From CAIKLP01 sp039798705 (GTDB taxonomy: Bacteria; Bacteroidota; Bacteroidia; Sphingobacteriales; Sphingobacteriaceae): 6,663 bases of DNA. Below are positions 1-6,316 of this stretch, piece by piece (positions within the stretch are counted from its first letter, which is position 1; every line of letters begins with the position of its first letter). Below the pieces are notes generated by a model. It searched no databases, was not told where the DNA came from, and saw only the letters and a list, made by a program, of their open reading frames with translations. The stretch is from assembly GCA_039798705.1 (NCBI GenBank), contig JBDKFN010000078.1:1-6663 (forward strand). Reading direction: 5' to 3'. Both the position numbers and the translations under genes were made by a program.

Positions 1-75
1 CTCGATGCAGATCCCGAAAAAGAATATGAAGAATGTTTACTTAAGGCCGAAAGTATTTTAAAAGCATTGGCATAA
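1..75 (+). CDS. C-terminal end of a chorismate-binding enzyme (anthranilate / aminodeoxychorismate synthase component I type), 5' truncated by window
   Basis: Only the last 24 codons and a TAA stop are present, open in frame 1 from the window edge. The peptide begins LDADPEKEYEECLLKAESIL and ends in KALA. From memory, the pattern D-x-D-P-E-x-E-Y-x-E-x-x-x-K-A-x-x-x-L-x-A is the usual last helix of the TrpE/PabB/MenF chorismate-binding family, just after the conserved 'GAGIV' strand, which would lie outside the window. These enzymes convert chorismate to anthranilate, aminodeoxychorismate or isochorismate; which one applies cannot be told from this tail. The gene runs toward the minus-strand protease gene and shares the palindromic terminator that follows its stop. 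The reading frame and stop are certain; the family call rests on a short tail and is moderately sure. Confidence 0.55.
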   Translation, partial: LDADPEKEYEECLLKAESILKALA

Positions 76-105
76 AAAAAGCCGCTTCAATTGAAGCGGC
101 TTTTT
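76..105. terminator. Bidirectional rho-independent terminator (perfect palindrome)
   Basis: The two 10-base arms GCCGCTTCAA (81-90) and TTGAAGCGGC (91-100) are exact reverse complements. They can fold as an 8-bp stem with an AATT loop. The stem is preceded by seven A (74-80) and followed by TTTTTATTT, so on either strand a GC-rich hairpin is followed by a U-run. It lies directly after the stop of the plus-strand gene ending at 75 and 18 bp beyond the stop of the minus-strand protease gene. It is therefore placed to end both convergent transcripts. Confidence 0.9.
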
Positions 106-123
106 ATTTAACCCTTTTAAATA

Positions 124-2208
124 TTATTGGTTTACAATTAATCTTTCTACCTTTTGAATTCCACCAATATTCATTCTAATAAAATAAATACCATTTTTCA
201 GTTCCGCTTGATTGTTATTGATGGTAATTTGATGAGCTGCAGCATTCATTTGCTCATGAGCAATGGTTTTTAATTTTCTACCTAAAACATCAGTAATATC
301 AATAGTTACATAAGCTGGTTGTACTAAAAAGAAAGACAATTTGGTTTCATTTGCAAACGGATTTGGAGCAATTGAAAAATTTAAATTATTCAAAATTAAA
401 TGCTCAATTCCTGTTGTAACAGAAATTACAATGTCATCTAAATACATGTTGTTACCAGGAGCACCATTGGTTGCTTTAAATCTAAATATCGCATTGTCTT
501 CGTTAGTATAAGCTGAAAGGCTGATACTATCTTGACGCCACTGTGCGGAAGTAGTTGGAATAAACTGGCTAGTTACGGTAGGTGCCGTTGCCAATGATGA
601 ACCTGATTTTGTATATAAATTACTAAATGTTACACCACAATTTCTTGATGCTCCAACATTCAATTCATCTGTACTCAATGCTGTTCTCATCGCATAAGCA
701 ACTTTAAATTTCATAACCGGATTGGTTGTTCCTTTTAAATTCAAAGATGGTAATAAGAAAGAATTTATTTGACCATCTGAAATACCATAAAATTTCATTG
801 CCAACGCACTGCTACTGTTGAATCCTGTATTGGTAACACGTTCCCAGTTTTTAGTATTATTAGGCTTGTTATAAATAATGGAATCTACATTTTGTGCATT
901 TTCCATATCAATTCCAAAAGGTGCTCCAACTGTAGAAACCGTTTCAAATACTTTTAAGAATCCAGCTTTTGAAATACTATCTGAACCCGCAGTATTGGTA
1001 ACTTTTAATTTCACATCATAACGACCACCTTTTGTATAAACTACAGTTGGGTTTTGTAATGTTGACGTTGCAGGATTACCACCTTCAAAAGTCCATTCCC
1101 ATGCAGAAGGTTCTCCTCTATAACTACCATCTTTATATTGTACTGTAATGCCTGTACATACTTCTTGATTTCTTGAAAAATCTGCTTTGGAAACACATAG
1201 AGGCGCAACATAGCCATCATTCGTGCCTGTTGCAATTAAATTTGCAGCAGACCATAAATTATTCCTTCCATTTGTAGTAGAATTGATAGTAGCTTGCACC
1301 CTTACATTTTGACCTAAACTGAACATGTTTTGACAACTACCATCGGTATAATCCATATAGTTTTCAGTCATTTCAATTACATTTCCGGAAACACATGTTG
1401 AAACTTTATTAACTGGACATCCACTATTTGCAGCGCTGTGTGGTGGTGTATCATCTACTAAATCAGTCCCACAAGTTGCATCACCCCAAATATGTCTTAA
1501 ATTAAATGAGTGACCCATTTCATGACTTAAAGTTCTGCCAAAATTATTATATGCAGTGGTATTGCCACATACAGTAGATTTTAATAAAATACCATCCGTT
1601 GAATTTGCGCCACCTGGAAATTGTGAACGACCCAAAACTACACCTCCTGCTGGAGTTCCTGCAGAAGGAGTTATTGTTTCTACCACCCAAACATTAAAAT
1701 ATTTATTATTTGGCCAAGCACTTAAAGCCTTTATAGGATTATCCGCATTGAAGGTTTGATCTGTTTGGTAACGAACAATACCGTCTGTACAATTACCATT
1801 AGGGTCAATTTTTGCTAACCTAAATTCAATTTGACAATCAGCCGCAATACCTTTATATATTGGGTTTGTACTTGCAGTATCAGCATTTAATCTTCTAAAA
1901 TCTTTGTTCAGAATTTCAACTTGTTCTATTATTCTTTCTTTAGGAATATTTTCCGAGCCTCCATTATGGAATACATGAAAAACAATAGGAATAATTTTAA
2001 CAGCAGATTTATTTGCACCAGGTTTTAAACCTTTGATGAATGCCTGTGTTTCTTTTTCTAGCTGAGCTTGGTTAATTACAAATTGTGGATCTTGTTTTGA
2101 TACTTCTTCTGTATACTCATGAGTAGAACATTTAACAACGGTCTGTGCATTTGAATAAATAGCCATTCCAAGCATTAAGCTTGCGGTTAAAATAAATTTG
2201 TATTTCAT
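124..2208 (-). CDS. Secreted M43-family (pappalysin/cytophagalysin-type) zinc metalloprotease with PKD domain and T9SS type A sorting domain
   Basis: 694 residues. Residues 1-21 are a signal peptide (basic N-end, hydrophobic core, SNA|Q cleavage site). Residues 22-70 look like a propeptide carrying Cys27 in KCSTHEYTEEVSKQDP, resembling the cysteine-switch segment of M43 zymogens. The catalytic domain spans about 70-325: the zinc motif HEMGHSFNLRH is at 229-239 (ligands H229, H233, H239; general base E230) and the Met-turn NYMDY at 283-287. This is the metzincin layout. A PKD-like domain follows at about 341-420 (YKDGSYRGEPSAWEWTFEGG, then Y-D-V-K-L-K-V-T-N). A beta-rich MAM/jelly-roll-like region spans about 428-597, ending in NMYLDDIVIS. 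Residues 607-694 are the T9SS type A sorting domain (APNPFANETKLSF, DVLGRKL, NGIYFIRM, ending KVERLIVNQ). The product is thus expected to cross the inner membrane by Sec and the outer membrane by T9SS, then act outside the cell on proteins or peptides; the substrate is unknown. The start lies 12 bp after the plsY stop with no Shine-Dalgarno and no promoter box seen, so co-transcription with plsY is likely. Confidence 0.93.
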   Translation of the reverse strand: MKYKFILTASLMLGMAIYSNAQTVVKCSTHEYTEEVSKQDPQFVINQAQLEKETQAFIKGLKPGANKSAVKIIPIVFHVFHNGGSENIPKERIIEQVEILNKDFRRLNADTASTNPIYKGIAADCQIEFRLAKIDPNGNCTDGIVRYQTDQTFNADNPIKALSAWPNNKYFNVWVVETITPSAGTPAGGVVLGRSQFPGGANSTDGILLKSTVCGNTTAYNNFGRTLSHEMGHSFNLRHIWGDATCGTDLVDDTPPHSAANSGCPVNKVSTCVSGNVIEMTENYMDYTDGSCQNMFSLGQNVRVQATINSTTNGRNNLWSAANLIATGTNDGYVAPLCVSKADFSRNQEVCTGITVQYKDGSYRGEPSAWEWTFEGGNPATSTLQNPTVVYTKGGRYDVKLKVTNTAGSDSISKAGFLKVFETVSTVGAPFGIDMENAQNVDSIIYNKPNNTKNWERVTNTGFNSSSALAMKFYGISDGQINSFLLPSLNLKGTTNPVMKFKVAYAMRTALSTDELNVGASRNCGVTFSNLYTKSGSSLATAPTVTSQFIPTTSAQWRQDSISLSAYTNEDNAIFRFKATNGAPGNNMYLDDIVISVTTGIEHLILNNLNFSIAPNPFANETKLSFFLVQPAYVTIDITDVLGRKLKTIAHEQMNAAAHQITINNNQAELKNGIYFIRMNIGGIQKVERLIVNQ

Positions 2209-2220
2209 ATAATTAAGGAA

Positions 2221-2874
2221 TTATGATTCGTTCGGAATACTTTTTTTCTTTCTAAAATTAACTTTCGATTCCTTACCCTTCAATAATCTTTCAATGTTTT
2301 TTTGATGGGTAATCATCACTAAAATACTCACTACGATGGCAAATAAAATTTGCGTACGGGTTGCTGTTTCATTAAAAAATAAAATTATAATGACTGGGTA
2401 AGAAAAACTACCAACCATCGAACTCAAAGAAACATAGTTTGTTGCGATGAGCATAATAATGAAAATAATAGAGGCCAAGGCAGATGCAGCTGGATGAACG
2501 GCTAATATCATACCGAATAAGGTAGCAATGCCTTTACCGCCTCTAAAACCAGCAAATACGGGAAAAATATGACCAACAATTGCGGTCAAACCCAAAACCA
2601 ATTGAAAATTGGCAAATTGAACGGTTCCTGGAGAATATTTGCCAACAAAGTAAACCAAATTGGTTGCAGTAAATCCTTTAAGAATATCAATAATTAAAAC
2701 AGGAATACCAGCTTTCTTTCCTAAGATTCTAAAAGTATTGGTAGCACCTGCATTGCCGCTACCATATTCTCTAACATCAATTCCATACATCGCTTTACCC
2801 AACCAAATTGCAGTAGGTATAGACCCATACAAATAGGAAAGTATTAAAGCGGTTGAGGTATAAATTGAAAGCAT
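2221..2874 (-). CDS. plsY: Acyl-phosphate:glycerol-3-phosphate acyltransferase PlsY
   Basis: 217 residues, normal to slightly long for PlsY. This inner-membrane enzyme transfers an acyl group from acyl-phosphate (made by PlsX) to glycerol-3-phosphate, giving lysophosphatidic acid, the first step of phospholipid synthesis. The family's conserved loops are visible in order: GSIPTAIWLGK at 17-27, GSGNAGATNTFR at 38-49, HIFPVFAGFRGGKGIAT at 102-118, TNYVSLSSM at 145-153, and the closing HQKNIERLLKGKE at 190-202. Hydrophobic stretches between these loops (roughly 4-24, 56-77, 90-108, 121-144, 152-168 and 174-190) fit a multi-pass membrane protein. The last 15 or so residues form a basic, polar tail (KVNFRKKKSIPNES) beyond the conserved core. 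The gene lies 33 bp after nadC, with a -7-like box in that gap, and 12 bp before the protease gene. The start ATG directly precedes the first hydrophobic helix. Confidence 0.97.
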   Translation of the reverse strand: MLSIYTSTALILSYLYGSIPTAIWLGKAMYGIDVREYGSGNAGATNTFRILGKKAGIPVLIIDILKGFTATNLVYFVGKYSPGTVQFANFQLVLGLTAIVGHIFPVFAGFRGGKGIATLFGMILAVHPAASALASIIFIIMLIATNYVSLSSMVGSFSYPVIIILFFNETATRTQILFAIVVSILVMITHQKNIERLLKGKESKVNFRKKKSIPNES

Positions 2875-2890
2875 GTTAAATTTTAATGTT

Positions 2891-2898
2891 CAAATATA
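2891..2898 (-). promoter_or_regulatory. Candidate Bacteroidota -7 promoter element for plsY
   Basis: Read on the minus strand this is TATATTTG, an exact match to the Bacteroidota -7 consensus TAnnTTTG. It lies in the 33-bp nadC-plsY gap, with its last base 16 nt before the plsY ATG, which would give a leader of about 10 nt. No clear TTG -33 element is found 17-23 nt upstream (only TTTA or TTAG), and the sequence is AT-rich, so chance is possible. Confidence 0.4.
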
Positions 2899-2907
2899 AA
2901 AAATCTT

Positions 2908-3756
2908 TTAAAATGCCTTTAAACTAAGGTCTAATGACTTAACAGAGTGAGTTAAAGCGCCTAATGATATATGAGTCACCCCACAATCGGCATATTCTTT
3001 CACGTTTGTTAGGGTAATTCCGCCAGAAGCTTCTGTTTCAAATTTGCCAGCAACTAATTCTACCGCTTTTCTAATGTCATCAAAGCTGAAATTATCAAAC
3101 ATGATGCGTTTAAAACCTCCAATTTTTAAGGCTTCATTAACTTCATCTATGTTACGTGTTTCAATTTCTATAGGAATATTTAAGCCCGTATTTGTTAAAT
3201 ATTGATGTGCATTTTGAAGCGCGTTCGTTATCCCGCCGGCATAATCAACATGGTTATCCTTGATCAAAATCATATCAAATAAACCAAACCTGTGGTTATG
3301 TCCCCCTCCTATTTTTACAGCTTCTTTTTCTAAAAATCGAAGACCTGGTGTGGTTTTTCTAGTATCTAATATTTTGGTTTCCGTTCCTTTCACCAAAGCC
3401 ACTGCATGTGCTGTTGTAGTTGCTATTCCAGACATTCTTTGCATGGTATTTAGCACCAATCTTTCCGATTTTAAAATGGCGTGAACACTACCTTTTACAT
3501 GTAAAATTATATCTCCTGGATAAACTAATTCTCCATCGTTTTTAAATAATTCAACTTGTAAATTCACATCAACTAATTGAAAAATTCTTAAGGCAACTTG
3601 CACACCTGCAATAATACCTTCTTCTTTAACTAATAACTTTGCTTGACTTTGTACACCATTTGGTATAGTGGATAAAGAAGTATGATCACCAGAACCTATA
3701 TCCTCCATAAGAGAAGATTCGATAAAGGCATCTAATTGAGCAATGGAATAATTCAT
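2908..3756 (-). CDS. nadC: Nicotinate-nucleotide pyrophosphorylase (carboxylating), quinolinate phosphoribosyltransferase
   Basis: 282 residues, the usual full length. The cytosolic enzyme joins quinolinate to PRPP with loss of CO2 and pyrophosphate, giving nicotinate mononucleotide for de novo NAD synthesis. Family motifs run in order: EDIGSGDHTS (18-27), the SERLVLNTMQRMSGIAT helix (97-113), DTRKTTPGLR (131-140, substrate-binding Arg and Lys), KIGGGHNHRFGL (148-159), ILIKDNH (163-169), EIET (197-200), FDN (220-222), ASGGI (243-247) and SLGALTHS (264-271). The basic and acidic residues known to hold quinolinate and PRPP-Mg in this family all appear intact. The gene follows the DUF4783-like gene by 29 bp and precedes plsY by 33 bp on the same strand. 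nadA and nadB are not in the window. An inverted repeat and a -7-like box sit directly in front of the start. No Shine-Dalgarno is present. Confidence 0.98.
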   Translation of the reverse strand: MNYSIAQLDAFIESSLMEDIGSGDHTSLSTIPNGVQSQAKLLVKEEGIIAGVQVALRIFQLVDVNLQVELFKNDGELVYPGDIILHVKGSVHAILKSERLVLNTMQRMSGIATTTAHAVALVKGTETKILDTRKTTPGLRFLEKEAVKIGGGHNHRFGLFDMILIKDNHVDYAGGITNALQNAHQYLTNTGLNIPIEIETRNIDEVNEALKIGGFKRIMFDNFSFDDIRKAVELVAGKFETEASGGITLTNVKEYADCGVTHISLGALTHSVKSLDLSLKAF

Positions 3757-3759
3757 TAA

Positions 3760-3776
3760 TTTGGCTTTTTGCCAAA
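3760..3776. repeat. Inverted repeat TTTGGC-N5-GCCAAA in front of nadC
   Basis: Perfect 6-bp arms (3760-3765 and 3771-3776) flank a 5-base T (plus) or A (minus) spacer. On the minus strand it overlaps the last bases of the -7-like box and ends 3 nt before the nadC ATG. It could be an operator, or a small hairpin at the 5' end of the nadC mRNA. It lacks a following U-run on the minus strand, so it is not a terminator for the DUF4783-like gene upstream. The structure is seen directly; the function is inference. Confidence 0.45.
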
Positions 3777-3780
3777 GTTA
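3773..3780 (-). promoter_or_regulatory. Candidate Bacteroidota -7 promoter element for nadC
   Basis: The minus strand reads TAACTTTG, an exact TAnnTTTG match, in the 29-bp gap between the DUF4783-like gene and nadC. Its last base is 16 nt before the nadC ATG, the same spacing as the box before plsY. No TTG -33 element stands out at 17-23 nt upstream. The repeated spacing adds some support. Confidence 0.4.
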
Positions 3781-3785
3781 AAAAA

Positions 3786-4199
3786 TTAGCGGGAAGGTTG
3801 CGCCTGAAAACGCATTTCTTGAATAATATAAGCTCCTTCTAGCTGTTTTAAGAGAAAGAAAATCCTAAAATTACCATTTCGGGTATTCAAATTACCAATC
3901 GCAAACTTTGAAGGTTCGCCGTTGGTGTTGTTTTTATTGAATAATTGAAAAGATTGTACTTCGTATTTGGCAAAAAAGTCTTTTAAAACCATCTCTGCTT
4001 GTGCTTTACTATATACTCCAGATAAGTCAAGCAAATTGATTTCTACTTTATTTCCAAGGTATTTAGCGATAGTTTGCTGATCTGAATTGGCAAAACCCAA
4101 AGAAATATCATCTATGATATTATTTTGTGCGCATACTTGGTTAAAAGTAAACAAAGCCAATAAAATGAGCATTACCAATCGCTTCATTGTAGATTTCAT
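3786..4199 (-). CDS. Small exported DUF4783-like protein
   Basis: 137 residues. Residues 1-24 form a signal peptide (KRLVMLILLALFTFNQ core, VCA|Q site); Cys23 is not in a lipobox, so this is a soluble exported protein rather than a lipoprotein. The mature part of about 113 residues has a helix then strands, resembling an NTF2-like fold, with the conserved stretch YSKAQAEMVLKDFF at 63-76 and FAIGNLNTRNGNFRIF at 99-114. From memory this matches DUF4783, a Bacteroidota family often found beside nadC; its function is unknown. It is the first gene of the minus-strand cluster, transcribed away from gpmI across a 64-bp gap. Met5 is an alternative start that leaves the signal peptide intact. I found no exact TAnnTTTG box on this strand upstream of it. 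Confidence 0.85.
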   Translation of the reverse strand: MKSTMKRLVMLILLALFTFNQVCAQNNIIDDISLGFANSDQQTIAKYLGNKVEINLLDLSGVYSKAQAEMVLKDFFAKYEVQSFQLFNKNNTNGEPSKFAIGNLNTRNGNFRIFFLLKQLEGAYIIQEMRFQAQPSR

Positions 4200-4252
4200 A
4201 ATTAATTACACTTATTTATGTATAAAAACTGTGCCAATCATGAATTGCTTTG

Positions 4253-4260
4253 TATTTTTG
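4253..4260 (+). promoter_or_regulatory. Candidate Bacteroidota -7 promoter element for gpmI
   Basis: TATTTTTG is an exact TAnnTTTG match only 3 nt before the chosen gpmI ATG (4264). If used, transcription would begin at or within a few bases of the start codon, giving a leaderless or near-leaderless mRNA. No good TTG -33 element is seen 17-23 nt upstream. A T-rich chance match remains possible. Confidence 0.35.
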
Positions 4261-4263
4261 TAT

Positions 4264-5793
4264 ATGAAAATGAAAAAAACAGCACTTTTAATTTTGGATG
4301 GTTGGGGATTAGGACTTAATTACCAAGCGGATGCTATTCAACATGCAAAAACACCTTTCATCAACTCTTTATATAGTAAATATCCTCATTCTAAACTAGT
4401 TGCATCAGGCGAATCGGTTGGTTTACCTGAGGGACAAATGGGAAATTCAGAAGTCGGACACCTTACTATAGGGTCTGGAAGAATCATTTATCAAGAATTA
4501 GTTAAAATCAACAAAGCGGTTAAAGAAAAAACACTTTGGGAAAATAAAACCTTACAAAATGCCTTTGAATATGCAAGAGTAAACCATAAAAATGTCCACT
4601 TTATAGGACTATTATCTGACGGCGGGGTTCATTCTCATATTAACCATTTGAAAGGACTCTGCGACATGGCTGCTGATGCGCAAATCAATAATATTTTAAT
4701 TCACGCATTTTTAGATGGTAGAGATACCGATCCAAAATCAGGTATTAAATATATTCAAGAATTACAACAACACATTAAAGGATCTAATGCACATATTGCC
4801 AGCGTAATTGGCAGATTTTATGCAATGGACAGAGACAATAGATGGGAACGCGTTAAATTAGCATACGATTTATTAGTTCACCAAGAAGGAATTAAAACGC
4901 AAGACATAAATCACGAAATTTTAACTGCATACAAAGAAGGAATTACAGACGAATTTATGAAAGCCATTGTTGGATTAGATGAAGCAGGAAATCCGTATGC
5001 AGGAATTCAAGAAGGTGACGTAGTTATCAGTTTTAATTTTAGAACAGACCGCGCGAGGGAAATTACGACAGCACTTACACAGAAAGACATTCATGAATTC
5101 AACATGAATAAAATGTCTTTGTATTATGTAACCATGACAAGTTATGACGAATCTTTTAAAGACGTAAAAGTTGTTTTCGAAAAAGATAATTTGGCAAATA
5201 CCTTAGGGGAAATAATTGAGCAACAGAATTTAAAACAAATTAGGATTGCCGAAACGGAGAAATATCCACATGTAACATTTTTCTTTTCAGGTGGCAGAGA
5301 ATCGGAATTTAAAGGTGAAAAAAGAATCATGATTCCATCACCTAAAGTTGCGACTTATGATTTACAACCTGAAATGAGTGCGAATGGAATCAAAGAAGCC
5401 ATACTACTTGAACTCCAAAATAAAACAGCAGATTTTATTTGCTTAAACTTTGCAAATCCAGATATGGTAGGTCATACAGGGGTATTCGAAGCAGTTGTGA
5501 AAGCAGTTGAAACGGTAGATCAATGTGCTAAAGAAGTTGTAGAATGTGGAATTGAAAACGGTTATTCTTTCATCATCATAGCAGATCATGGTAATGCAGA
5601 TTTCATGCTCAATGCAGATGGTTCAGTAAATACAGCCCACTCAACGAATTTAGTGCCATGTATTGTGATTGATGAAGCGGTAACAAAAATAAATAATGGT
5701 GGTTTAGCGGATGTTGCTCCAACAATTTTAGATATCATGAATATACCACAACCTTCTGAAATGAATGGAAAAAGTTTGATCAATCATGTTTAA
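4264..5793 (+). CDS. gpmI: 2,3-bisphosphoglycerate-independent phosphoglycerate mutase
   Basis: 509 residues from this start, close to the usual 510-515. The cytosolic di-manganese enzyme interconverts 3- and 2-phosphoglycerate in glycolysis and gluconeogenesis through a phosphoserine intermediate. Visible active-site residues are D12 in LILDGWG, the catalytic S62 in MGNSEVGH, H123 in DGGVHSH, the LDGRDTDPKSG loop (150-160), GRFYAMDRDNRW (183-194), FNFRTDRAR (257-265), K333 in EKYPH, D400 and H404 in NPDMVGH, D441 and H442 in IADHGNAD, and H459 in NTAHST. All metal and phosphate ligands are thus present. Starting at 4264 places D12, S62 and H123 at exactly the numbering of the Geobacillus enzyme as I recall it, which favours this ATG. 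The ATG at 4270 is a possible alternative. In-frame ATGs at 4087 and 4240 would add non-homologous residues and, for 4087, overlap the opposite-strand gene. The stop overlaps the next gene by 8 bp. Confidence 0.97.
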   Translation: MKMKKTALLILDGWGLGLNYQADAIQHAKTPFINSLYSKYPHSKLVASGESVGLPEGQMGNSEVGHLTIGSGRIIYQELVKINKAVKEKTLWENKTLQNAFEYARVNHKNVHFIGLLSDGGVHSHINHLKGLCDMAADAQINNILIHAFLDGRDTDPKSGIKYIQELQQHIKGSNAHIASVIGRFYAMDRDNRWERVKLAYDLLVHQEGIKTQDINHEILTAYKEGITDEFMKAIVGLDEAGNPYAGIQEGDVVISFNFRTDRAREITTALTQKDIHEFNMNKMSLYYVTMTSYDESFKDVKVVFEKDNLANTLGEIIEQQNLKQIRIAETEKYPHVTFFFSGGRESEFKGEKRIMIPSPKVATYDLQPEMSANGIKEAILLELQNKTADFICLNFANPDMVGHTGVFEAVVKAVETVDQCAKEVVECGIENGYSFIIIADHGNADFMLNADGSVNTAHSTNLVPCIVIDEAVTKINNGGLADVAPTILDIMNIPQPSEMNGKSLINHV

Positions 5794-6316
5794 AAAAATA
5801 ATCGCCTTGATGTTGTTATTGCCTGCTTTAAATGCTTGTAATAATAACCCTTCTAGCAATTCGCAGACCGTTTATTTTAGCCTTAAAAACTACATTGAAT
5901 CAGAAGTTAAAAGCATTAATGCTGCTTCATCTAAAAGTTTTAAAACGGTAAAAGTGAATCAAAGTCTGGAAAGTAAAGTGATTGAAAAGACAGAATTAAT
6001 CAAAGACTTGAATGGTTTTTTAACTTATGATATCAATAAATTAGCGTGGAAAAACGCCTTTAAAATCGATTCTGATATTCAAAACCATATTGTTTACTAC
6101 AATTCTACTGAAGATTTTATTCCTGTAAAAAAATTAGCAGTCTACTATAAAGAAAACGATATTATAAAAATCAGGCTGATTATTCGAGCTGATAATAAAC
6201 TATTTAACAGTCAAAAAGTGATTGATTTTATTCCTTCAAAGGGTTATGTATTCTATAATTCACAACAAGTTACGGGAATGGATGAACAAGTACTTTGGAT
6301 TAAAGCTACTTATTAA
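5786..6316 (+). CDS. Uncharacterised small lipoprotein
   Basis: 176 residues. The N-end MFKKIIALMLLLPALNAC is a lipoprotein signal peptide with lipobox L15-N16-A17-C18, so Cys18 would be lipidated and the mature protein (159 residues) anchored in the envelope. The residues after Cys are NNNPSSNSQ, without the acidic or Lys-rich run that marks surface export in several Bacteroidota, so a periplasm-facing location is the better guess. The mature part starts with a likely helix (YFSLKNYIESEVKSINA), then LTYDINKLAWKNAF and a series of short beta-type stretches (HIVYYNST, KKLAVYYKEND, IIKIRLIIRADNKLF, KGYVFYNSQQ). I cannot assign it to a named family; it looks like the hypothetical lipoproteins common in this phylum. 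Its ATG lies inside the gpmI 3' end (ATGTTTAA overlap), which suggests translational coupling to gpmI. No enzymatic motif is visible. Confidence 0.85.
   Translation: MFKKIIALMLLLPALNACNNNPSSNSQTVYFSLKNYIESEVKSINAASSKSFKTVKVNQSLESKVIEKTELIKDLNGFLTYDINKLAWKNAFKIDSDIQNHIVYYNSTEDFIPVKKLAVYYKENDIIKIRLIIRADNKLFNSQKVIDFIPSKGYVFYNSQQVTGMDEQVLWIKATY

Noticed and set aside
1640..1672. Short imperfect repeats (CCTGCTGGAGTT / CCTGCAGAAGGAGTT) in the protease gene
   Set aside because: They encode the repetitive peptide TPSAGTPAGG within the catalytic domain and are explained by codon content.
1041..1759. Small open frames within the protease gene (1041-1235 minus, 1556-1759 plus)
   Set aside because: They lie wholly within the well-supported protease coding sequence in other frames and their translations show no domain or signal.
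3260..3484. Plus-strand open frame antisense to nadC
   Set aside because: It is a mirror of conserved nadC codons; the translation has no recognisable features.
4220..4240. Sigma-54-like TTGGCAC on the minus strand upstream of the DUF4783-like gene
   Set aside because: The -24 half looks right, but there is no GC dinucleotide at the required distance for the -12 half, so the match is incomplete.
4087..4263. In-frame upstream extension of gpmI, including ATGs at 4087 and 4240
   Set aside because: The added residues have no similarity to the family's N-terminus, the 4087 start lies inside the opposite-strand DUF4783-like gene, and the 4264 start gives the expected length and active-site numbering.
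5142..5783. Minus-strand open frames antisense to gpmI (5142-5330, 5586-5783)
   Set aside because: Both are shadows of the conserved gpmI reading frame with no independent evidence of coding.
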